64,000 bases of DNA from Hanleya hanleyi. Its lineage: Eukaryota; Mollusca; Polyplacophora; Lepidopleurida; Hanleyidae. The stretch is from assembly GCA_036873755.1 (NCBI GenBank), contig JAVTVY010025069.1:49455-113454 (forward strand), written 5' to 3'. Made by a program: the position numbers and the translations under genes. Numbering within the stretch: the first letter of the stretch is position 1; each line of letters begins with the position of its first letter. Shown piece by piece: positions 58,529 through 64,000 of the stretch. The notes under the pieces were generated by a model, which saw only the letters and a list, made by a program, of their open reading frames with translations, searched no databases and was not told where the DNA came from.

Positions 58529-58993
58529 ATGACGGAGCATATAGTACTGGCGTATTTCAGCTTGACCCCCGAGATTTTCCTGCACGTGTATGCGGATAAG
58601 GTCGATATCATGGAGGAGGTGGTGGGAGACACGGACCCTACACAACCGTGCCCGGCTCACATTCGTCTGTCCCGGGAGGGCTGGACCAAATTCAAACGGG
58701 TGTTGACTGGTGAACTGGACGGCGACCTCATCCACTTGTGTCACGATGTGTACATTCGACGCGGCCCTTTCTTTGCTCAATTGGCTCGGCTAGATGGAGG
58801 TACAGTGCATTTTACCCTTCACCCTGATCTATGGACTGCATTGGAAGATGCCGTGGTAGATGTGGATGAAGTGCTTATAAAGCGGTCATCAGACGAGTTG
58901 GACTGGTCATTGACCATGGCCACTGTGGAAGCCCACGAAGAAAATCAGAAAGAAACTCCGGCCCAAGATACACCCGTTATAAATAAACGATAG
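58529..58993 (+). CDS. PC4-like duplicated-domain protein, copy 3
   Basis: MTEHIVLAYFSLTPEIFLHV is the start, chosen by homology with 35393; an in-frame ATG at 58448 lies inside the integrase remnant. The frame is intact for 154 codons: YADKVDIMEE, IRLSREGWTKFKRVLTGELD, LIHLCHDVYIRRGPFFAQL and FTLHPDLWTALEDAVVDVDE, then a hydrophilic tail. It lacks the upstream TATAAATA box of its relatives because of the deletion junction at about 58490, so it may be silent. The TATA box of the next gene lies inside its last codons. Confidence 0.7.
   Translation: MTEHIVLAYFSLTPEIFLHVYADKVDIMEEVVGDTDPTQPCPAHIRLSREGWTKFKRVLTGELDGDLIHLCHDVYIRRGPFFAQLARLDGGTVHFTLHPDLWTALEDAVVDVDEVLIKRSSDELDWSLTMATVEAHEENQKETPAQDTPVINKR
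58978..58985 (+). promoter_or_regulatory. TATA box of integrase copy 2
   Basis: TATAAATA, 44 bases before the ATG at 59022; it overlaps the 3' end of the preceding gene. Confidence 0.7.
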
Positions 58994-59021
58994 AGCCAGG
59001 GTCCATCATCATTGTCTCACC

Positions 59022-60094
59022 ATGAAGCGCTGGGAGAAGGTGTTGGATAACTTATACTACAGTCCCGACAGTCCGGCGGCCTATAGTGCCTTGTCGGCTC
59101 TCTATCGAGCGGCCAAACCCCAGGAGATACAACGTGCCCAAGTCCGAGATTGGTTAAGAAAACAAGACACCTATACCTTACATCGATCTGTCCGTCGCCA
59201 TTTTCTACGGAACCGGGTCATCGTGGGAGGAATAGATGCCCAGTGGCAAGCGGATTTGGTCGATATGAGCGCCTTTTCCAAACACAACGATGGGAATCGG
59301 TATATCTTGACGTGCATCGATATCCTATCCAAGTATGCGTGGGTGGTACCCATCCGGACGAAAACGGGGGCAAATCTCATAGCGGCGTTCAAAGACATCT
59401 TCAACACCGGGCGCAAACCTTTATATTTGCAAACCGACGAAGGCACGGAATTCCTCAACAGACCGTTCCAAGCCTTTCTGAAAGCCCAGAAGGTGTTTTT
59501 CTTCCATACGTACAACGAGACCAAGGCCTCCGTGGTGGAAAGGTTCAACAGGACATTTAAAGGTCGTATGTATAAATATTTCACCTATAAGAATACAAGG
59601 CGGTACATCGATGTTCTCCCGAAACTGGTGAGGGTTACAATCGAGCCTATCATCGAAGTATACAGAGAGCCCCCATTACCGTGACCCAACGCAATGAAGC
59701 CCAAGTCCGGCGTGTCTTGTACCCCAGGCCATCGCAGCGAACGACGAAGGCGGTGTACAAGGTCGGGGACCCTGTACGGATCAGTAAAGTCAAGGGCAAG
59801 TTCGAGAAAATTTACTTGCCCAACTGGAGCGATGAGCACTTCCTGATTAAACGGCGCCTACCCCGACAGCGGCGAGTCTATGAACTGGAAGATCTCCAAG
59901 GGGAAACGTTGCTGGGGACGTTTTACGAAACGGAATTACAGCCTGTTGTAAAAACACAGCAAGACTACTACACGGTGGAGCAGATTTTGAAAACGGAACG
60001 TCGACGTGGCAAACTGTTTCATTTCGTGAAATGGCAAAGTTGGCCCAGTTCCTTCAATTCCTGGGTCGCGGCCAACCAGGTGAAACGACTATAA
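59022..60094 (+). pseudogene. Polinton integrase (rve family) with chromodomain, one frameshift
   Basis: Integrase that inserts the element into host DNA. The catalytic triad is visible: WQAD (Asp ~78), LQTDEG (Asp ~139) and VVERFNRTFK (Glu ~173), close to the usual DD-35-E spacing. LPKLV is followed at about 59628-59635 by a shift equivalent to one lost base. The second frame then runs to 60094 with an SH3-like block (YKVGDPVRISKVKGKFEK, LPNWSDEHF, GTFYETELQPV) and a C-terminal chromodomain (YYTVEQILKTE, FHFVKWQSWPSSFNSWVAA). Polinton integrases typically have this C-terminal chromodomain. If the shift is a sequencing error the gene is complete. Its TAA stop lies inside the next TATA box. 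Confidence 0.85.
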
Positions 60095-60096
60095 AA
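60090..60096 (+). promoter_or_regulatory. TATA box overlapping the integrase stop codon
   Basis: CTATAAAACC: the stop codon TAA (60092-60094) is part of TATAAAA. The ATG of the next gene is 47 bases on (60137). Confidence 0.75.
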
Positions 60097-60136
60097 CCAG
60101 ACACCACTGCCGTCCTCCTTCATTCCACGTCCGACC

Positions 60137-60847
60137 ATGAACACGGTGCAACCGTCTCTGAACACAGCGTCTTCCAAAACGCGCAAAGCGCAAGTGGTCT
60201 TTGGGGTGATAGTGCTAACCCTGCTGAGTGTGTTGTACGGAGGTGTGTTTTACGACGTAGCCTATGTCAGTACGTTACTTAACCAACTGAGAACACCACC
60301 CATTAGTGAAACGGGTCTACAGAGAGCACCAGTCGTATCGAGCCCAGTCACCACCACCACCACACCCCGCGTACAAGCCACGTCGAGCTCTACACTTACA
60401 CCAAGTACACCTACTACGTCTCAACACCCACCGGATTTCATCCCTCACAGTGAACCGACCACCCACGTTGTACCCATCACCACCATCATCATCCCTGAAC
60501 GTGAACAGACAACGACGACCGACGTTGTACCCACCACCACTCCAGTTCACTCGTACGAAATTTACAAGAGCGGGTTACCACGACAACGGATAGACCTCAA
60601 ACCATGGACCCTGGGTGGCAGCATCCCTTCACTTGCGTCATCGCAGGACCGACGGGCTCCGGCAAACGCACTTCGTCAGGAAGCTCCTTCAACACGCCGA
60701 CAGCATGATCACTCCACCCATTGTCCGAGTCGTGTGGTGTTACGGAGAATGGCAGGAAGCGTATGCAGCAATGCCCCACATCACGTTCGTGGAAGGCCTA
60801 CCCAACCTGGCCGATTTGGAACCCGGCACCTTGGTGGTTTTGGATGA
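60137..60847 (+). CDS. Thr-rich single-pass membrane protein of Polinton
   Basis: An N-terminal cytoplasm-like stretch (MNTVQPSLNTASSKTRKAQ) precedes one strong hydrophobic helix (VVFGVIVLTLLSVLYGGVFY, about residues 20-39). A long Thr/Ser/Pro-rich stalk follows (about 60-145, for example SSPVTTTTTP), suggesting a heavily O-glycosylated type II ectodomain. The block YKSGLPRQRIDLKPWTLGG precedes the region that overlaps the ATPase gene (from 60604). The last ~80 codons are read in an ATPase-shadow frame and may not be natural. A membrane protein just upstream of the packaging ATPase is plausible; its function is unknown. Confidence 0.6.
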   Translation: MNTVQPSLNTASSKTRKAQVVFGVIVLTLLSVLYGGVFYDVAYVSTLLNQLRTPPISETGLQRAPVVSSPVTTTTTPRVQATSSSTLTPSTPTTSQHPPDFIPHSEPTTHVVPITTIIIPEREQTTTTDVVPTTTPVHSYEIYKSGLPRQRIDLKPWTLGGSIPSLASSQDRRAPANALRQEAPSTRRQHDHSTHCPSRVVLRRMAGSVCSNAPHHVRGRPTQPGRFGTRHLGGFG

Positions 60848-61210
60848 TCTCATGGCGGAGACGGATGCACGGGTCACCCAACTCTTTACCAAAGGCAGCC
60901 ATCATCGACGGCTCAGCATCATCTACATTGTGCAGAATCTGTTCAGTAAAAACAAAGAACATCGGAATATCAGCTTAAATGCCCACTACCTGGTGGTCTT
61001 CAAAAACCCGAGAAATACCACTCAACTGCTGCACCTGGCGAGACAGATGTATCCCGGCCGCACACCGTTGCGTTGGAAGCCTTCAAAGATGCCACAACCC
61101 CTCAGCACGGGTATATGCTCTTCGACCTCAAGCAAGCCACCCCCGACCACCTTCGACTACGGACCGGCATCTTTCCCGGAGAGACCCACCACGTGTACAT
61201 GCAAAAATAA
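60604..61210 (+). pseudogene. Packaging ATPase (A32/FtsK-HerA family), two frameshifts
   Basis: The P-loop ATPase that pumps DNA into the capsid in Polintons and relatives. The ATG at 60604 gives MDPGWQHPFTCVIAGPTGSG with the Walker A Lys at 60664-60666. Directly after it the frame shifts (equivalent to one lost base). The next frame carries THFVRKLLQHADS, LEPGTLVVLDDLMAETD (Walker B, Asp-Asp), a sensor-like IYIVQNLF and HYLVVFKNPRN. A second shift of the same direction at about 61055 leads to ALEAFKDATTPQHGYMLFDL and the stop at 61208-61210. About 201 residues, normal for this family. The gene starts inside the preceding reading frame and has no obvious TATA box. Confidence 0.85.
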
Positions 61211-61269
61211 TGTAAACACACCCACAGTGGCGCCTCCAGCTGGGGTTTGTGTGTTTGATGATGGGGAAT

Positions 61270-61275
61270 AATAAA
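61270..61275 (+). terminator. Possible polyadenylation signal
   Basis: AATAAA 60 bases after the ATPase stop and 83 bases before the next ATG; it could terminate ATPase transcripts. Confidence 0.4.
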
Positions 61276-61318
61276 AAGAATGAATACTACAGCAGGGTTG
61301 ACTTTGTCTGTGAGGTGG

Positions 61319-61325
61319 ATAAAAA
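61319..61325 (+). promoter_or_regulatory. TATA-like box
   Basis: GGATAAAAAGG, about 34 bases before the ATG at 61353. Confidence 0.5.
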
Positions 61326-61352
61326 GGGCAGAGTTGTGGGTTCTAGCATTAG

Positions 61353-61703
61353 TTGTACAGGATGTCTGCGCGAGTACGGAAGCACGCTCCCACGCTCCGT
61401 GTATTGAAGACGGCCCCACCCGAGTTAGTCCGAACCATTGTACGCGATGCGGACCCTGACCTTGTACGCTGTCTGTGCGAGATCGGGTACAACCTGTTAA
61501 AAGGCAACGTAGCACTGACTCCGGCTCAGAAGACCAAGTTGGCCAAGCATAAGACAGGTCTCCGAACCCTAGTCCACAAGCGGGTCCCTCAAACACAAAA
61601 GAAAAAGGTATTACAGAAAGGCGGCTTTCTCGGGGCCATCTTAGCACCGTTGGCCGCTTCCGTGTTGGGTCCAGTATTGGGTGGACTCTTCGGCCGACAA
61701 TGA
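61353..61703 (+). CDS. Small Polinton virion-type protein with hydrophobic tail (116 aa)
   Basis: Intact frame. The N-terminal part is basic (MSARVRKHAPTLRVL). The middle has a Cys-containing helical segment (VRCLCEIGYNLLKGNVALTP). QKTKLAKHKTGLRTLVHKR follows. The C-terminal 25 residues are Gly/Leu-rich and hydrophobic (GGFLGAILAPLAASVLGPVL). This basic-helix-hydrophobic layout recurs in Polintons beside the ATPase and capsid genes; I regard it as a probable virion component by context. Its TGA overlaps the next ATG (ATGA at 61700-61703). Confidence 0.7.
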   Translation: MYRMSARVRKHAPTLRVLKTAPPELVRTIVRDADPDLVRCLCEIGYNLLKGNVALTPAQKTKLAKHKTGLRTLVHKRVPQTQKKKVLQKGGFLGAILAPLAASVLGPVLGGLFGRQ

Positions 61704-62551
61704 ACCACACGAAAAAAATGGTCCTCGTCGAACCACGGTTCTTGCAAAACCTCCAATCACCCTACCCTGTCCCACCTACGGTGAAGACCATAAACAGCCT
61801 CGATGGAGAGATGCAACAGATCTTACAGAGACCGGGGTTAAGCGACAGTGAGAAAGTACAACGGTACAATGAGACGCTTCAACGGTACATGACGTTCATG
61901 GATCAATACAAAACCCTGTCTACCCCAGCAACAGCACCACCACCACCACCACCACCACGTGACAGACCGCTCACCTCAGCACCGCTCCAACAGCTGGGTG
62001 AGGTAGCCCCCACAGCCCCACAGTGGGTGGAAGACGAAGTGCTGAAGAGTGTACCTGCCTCGTTCAAGAAACAAGCTGGCCTGGTATTACAGCGGATGAA
62101 ACAGAATCCTAACATGACTTGGAATGATAAAGGCGAACTCCTGGTACAGAATCAGGTGGTTCCCGGCACCCACATGACGGATTTAGTGAATGATCTGATG
62201 CGTCAACGCAGATCGCACACCGATCCTCGAGGATGGAAGGTCTTCGCTCAAGGCTTGAAAGACATGCATGTACCACAGGAATTGGTGGGGAACCCCCACC
62301 GCTGGGCCTTCATGCAGCAAAGTCAGCAATCGCCGAGTCGTGCACCACGACAGATTCCACAACCTTGGGAATCCGACTGGAAACCGGAGTCACCCCCCAA
62401 ATCACCACCACGACGGGCACCTTCTTTTCGCGCCTATAAAAAAACACCCTTGATCAAGACACCCCACATCTCCAGAGCCATGACACGTAGCAAGTCACCG
62501 CGCCGAACACGACGCCGGACACAACCGCCCAAGGCCTGGAAGACCTATTAA
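61700..62551 (+). CDS. Pro-rich Polinton protein with basic C terminus (283 aa)
   Basis: The frame begins at 61700 within the previous stop (ATGA); an ATG at 61718 (MVLVEPRFLQ) is an equally good start. It shows a helical region (LDGEMQQILQRPGLSDSEKV), a run of eight prolines (61923-61955 area), a conserved-looking core (WVEDEVLKSVPASFKKQAGL, GWKVFAQGLKDMHVPQELVG), then a Pro/Lys/Arg tail (PPKSPPRRAPSF, SPRRTRRRTQ) with nuclear-localisation character. It sits between the small hydrophobic-tailed protein and the minor capsid gene, as in other Polintons I know of this layout. Function unknown, possibly a core or tegument-like virion protein. Confidence 0.7.
   Translation: MNHTKKMVLVEPRFLQNLQSPYPVPPTVKTINSLDGEMQQILQRPGLSDSEKVQRYNETLQRYMTFMDQYKTLSTPATAPPPPPPPRDRPLTSAPLQQLGEVAPTAPQWVEDEVLKSVPASFKKQAGLVLQRMKQNPNMTWNDKGELLVQNQVVPGTHMTDLVNDLMRQRRSHTDPRGWKVFAQGLKDMHVPQELVGNPHRWAFMQQSQQSPSRAPRQIPQPWESDWKPESPPKSPPRRAPSFRAYKKTPLIKTPHISRAMTRSKSPRRTRRRTQPPKAWKTY
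62435..62444 (+). promoter_or_regulatory. Internal TATA box inside the Pro-rich gene
   Basis: CCTATAAAAAAAC lies 45 bases before an in-frame ATG at 62480, the same spacing as the other promoters in the block. Confidence 0.45.
62480..62551 (+). CDS. Possible nested basic peptide (23 aa)
   Basis: In the same frame as the Pro-rich protein, MTRSKSPRRTRRRTQPPKAW then KTY. Eight of 23 residues are Arg or Lys, like a DNA-condensing peptide. It may be made from the internal TATA box as a separate product; this is an inference from position only. Confidence 0.3.
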   Translation: MTRSKSPRRTRRRTQPPKAWKTY

Positions 62552-62553
62552 AA
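62546..62553 (+). promoter_or_regulatory. TATA-like box overlapping the Pro-rich gene's stop codon
   Basis: CTATTAAAACC contains the TAA stop (62549-62551); the ATG of the minor capsid gene is 39 bases after the box (62585). Confidence 0.6.
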
Positions 62554-62584
62554 CCAACAGCAGCAGCAGGACAGCTCAGTCGCC

Positions 62585-63371
62585 ATGTTTTACCTGACCC
62601 TACCCAGTAACAGCTCGCTGGATGTGTTTCCTGACAACACCGTGGCCAAGTACGTCACCCAGTTACCGCAACCGTTACATTTACCTGGCCGGTGGGAATG
62701 TGCCCTCGTGGATATCCAATACCCTTGCTCGTGGTACAACGTGCGAGCCAATGAAGTGTGGTACGAGGTCACCTACGAAGGCAAAAACACCCGGCTCACC
62801 CTGCCCGAAGGCCAATACGATACCCCAAAGAGTTCATGGGTGGGCTGTCAAGACTGATGCATGATAAGGCGCTACGGGGGGTGACGGATAGTGCAACACG
62901 CCTGATAGCCTTGCGCTTCAAGAAAAACGTGTTCTTCGATGTCAACGTACACAACGACAAGGCACAGCTTACCGTCACCGATACCGTGAATGTGAAACTC
63001 AGTCCTACACTACAGCAAATGCTGGGTTCGATCTACAGACGTTCGCTGGTCCCTCCCAACACCATGGCGAGATGCCGATGGATATGAAGTCGGGTATGTA
63101 CGGACTCTACGTCTACTCGGACGTGGTGGACAACCACATCGTGGGCGATATCAACACACCTCTGTTACGGGTGGTCCCCATTAAAAAGACGTATGGAGGT
63201 CAAGTCACCCACAGTTTCACCCACATGCTCTACTTGCCCGTACGACATACCGACATCAACACGATCACGGTGGATATAAGAGATGACACGCGACGAGCGG
63301 TGGCATTCGAACGAGGAAAAGTGGTGCTGACACTTCATTTTCGACAAGCACGTGCTCCCCACTTTGCATAA
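62585..63371 (+). pseudogene. Minor capsid (penton-like, single jelly-roll) protein, two frameshifts
   Basis: MFYLTLPSNSSLDVFPDNTV, then LPGRWECALVDIQYPCSWYN, matches the N terminus of Polinton minor capsid proteins. Two shifts, each equivalent to one lost base, occur at about 62820-62830 and 63060-63072. The middle frame gives FMGGLSRLMHDKA and LTVTDTVNVKLSPTLQQMLG. The last frame gives GMYGLYVYSDVVDNHIVGDI, TPLLRVVPI, INTITVDIRDDTRRAVAFER and VVLTLHFR, the typical C-terminal block. The TAA at 63369-63371 overlaps the next ATG by one base. Total about 262 codons. Confidence 0.85.
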
Positions 63372-63777
63372 TGAAAGTACCTTACGAGTGCGATGCACGC
63401 AGCTATGTCGACTATTATGCCCAACAGGCCGGGGGTGGCTTTCCGGTCTTTAGCGGTGCACGCATGCAGCGAGGACATGGACTGGGGAACATACTCGGCA
63501 GCATCGTCAAAACGTTCCTGCCCTTGGTGACGCGTGGGGTGAAAGCAATCGGCAAACAAGCGGTACGCAGTGGACTGCAAGTGGCCGGTGATGTTTTGGG
63601 GGGTACGGCACCCCGACAAGCCTTGAAACGACGGGCCAAAGAAGCGGGAGGCGTCTTGGTGGCCAAAGCACAACGCACCGTAGGGAATAAAGAGCTGCCC
63701 CACCGAGATCACGCACCAGTCGACGACCGACCCAGCGACGACGCACATCCAAGAAGACCCGGGATATCTTTTCTTAA
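63371..63777 (+). pseudogene. pVI-like Gly-rich membrane-active/core protein, C-terminal frameshift
   Basis: MKVPYECDARSYVDYYAQQA, then GGGFPVFSGARMQRGHGLG. The GG-containing stretch resembles an adenain-type processing site. GNILGSIVKTFLPLVTRGVK, AIGKQAVRSGLQVAGDVLGG and an Arg/Lys-rich region match the amphipathic-helix protein encoded just before the major capsid gene in Polintons (adenovirus pVI/pX analogue). The frame reads to 63790, but a shift equivalent to one lost base near 63690-63710 gives a basic tail (TSRRPTQRRRTSKKTRDIFS) and a TAA at 63775-63777, three bases before the next ATG. That tail is the more likely natural end. Confidence 0.75.
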
Positions 63778-63780
63778 AAC

Positions 63781-64000
63781 ATGGCCTTAATCCACGCCGA
63801 GTCCTGCCCCTCCACCAACAGTGAATTTGATTTGTGGACCGTGCCGCCCACACAAACCAGTGTCGAACAAGGATTATGGGTGGAGCATCTCCCGCTTTCC
63901 AGCATCAACGAAACCGGGCCCATCGAGTTCACCATCAGTAATGCGGATACGGCCTATGTGGATTTAACCCATACCTACTTGTATTTGAAAGCCAAGGTGG
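63781..64000 (+). CDS. Major capsid protein (double jelly-roll), 5' part, runs off window
   Basis: MALIHAESCPSTNSEFDLWT, VPPTQTSVEQGLWVEHLPLS, TGPIEFTISNADTAYVDLTH and YLYLKAKV (73 codons) match the N terminus of Polinton major capsid proteins. The FxVPPTQTSxExGxWVExxPLS motif and the L-x-V/L-K-A-K strand are well known in this family. It builds the icosahedral shell. The rest lies beyond base 64000; the visible part is open. No TATA box is evident just upstream, and the gene follows the pVI-like gene by three bases. Confidence 0.9.
   Translation, partial: MALIHAESCPSTNSEFDLWTVPPTQTSVEQGLWVEHLPLSSINETGPIEFTISNADTAYVDLTHTYLYLKAKV

Noticed and set aside
58209..59584. Minus-strand frames through the integrase genes
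   Set aside because: Antisense shadows of conserved plus-strand integrase coding.
60306..60978. Alternative-frame ORFs overlapping the Thr-rich protein and the ATPase
   Set aside because: Shadow frames; the real genes are identified by membrane helix, Walker A and Walker B motifs.
60660..63090. Programmed -1 ribosomal frameshifting as explanation for the frame breaks
   Set aside because: Breaks lie inside conserved domains at several unrelated sites without X-XXY-YYZ slippery heptamers; decay or assembly error is simpler.

Overview
The window reads as the nuclear genome of an invertebrate animal, most likely a mollusc or another marine lophotrochozoan. The evidence is an AT-rich background, spliced host exons with canonical GT/AG sites, a 5S-rRNA-headed SINE with an ACGTTAAA / CACTCACTC tail of the kind common in molluscs, diverse inverted-repeat DNA elements, a broken Ty3/Gypsy element, and above all pieces of a Polinton/Maverick (adintovirus-like) element. 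I see no bacterial operon, CRISPR array or complete rRNA/tRNA gene. The mollusc assignment is an inference.

Layout. 1-874: end of a broken reverse-transcriptase gene. 2041-6758: coding-free Polinton-end DNA, with a 2.1-kb palindrome, ~185-bp repeats, and ~150-165-bp repeats that each carry a TGCGCATGCGCA core. 7600-16575: dispersed repeats, a 2.5-kb element bounded by inverted repeats, one terminal exon of a host gene (11946-12172) and a 5S-derived SINE. 16706-22707: left end of a second Polinton copy. Its first gene is split by a ~4.0-kb insertion that itself holds foldback hairpins. 24087-25602: an element with 42-bp terminal inverted repeats (TIRs). 25991-27755: a 57-58-bp minisatellite. 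28685-31578: Ty3/Gypsy remnant on the minus strand. 33960-35568: third Polinton fragment, with two copies of a repeated gene family and one unknown gene. 37540-38190: TA-flanked MITE. 40059-43956: 3.9-kb element with 24-bp TIRs and TAA target duplications (PIF/Harbinger-like). 44085-54221: an eight-exon host gene of unknown family with a duplicated promoter and first exon. 54425-55912: tandem repeats.

55931-64000 is the main Polinton gene block, all on the plus strand. In order it holds: a tail-anchored small protein; three copies plus a remnant of a gene family that I tentatively relate to PC4-type single-strand DNA-binding domains; a truncated integrase; a second integrase with chromodomain; a Thr-rich membrane protein; the A32/FtsK-like packaging ATPase; a small hydrophobic-tailed protein; a Pro-rich protein with a basic tail; the penton-like minor capsid protein; a pVI-like Gly-rich protein; and the start of the double-jelly-roll major capsid protein, which runs off the window. 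No DNA polymerase B or adenain-type protease is visible.

The genes look individually promoted. A TATA-like box lies 34-61 bp before most start codons, and twice the stop codon of the upstream gene lies inside the next TATA box. Most conserved genes carry frameshifts, and every one I could polarise is in the direction expected from loss of one base. Either the element is decaying or the assembly has a deletion-type error bias, and this should be settled before any gene is called dead.
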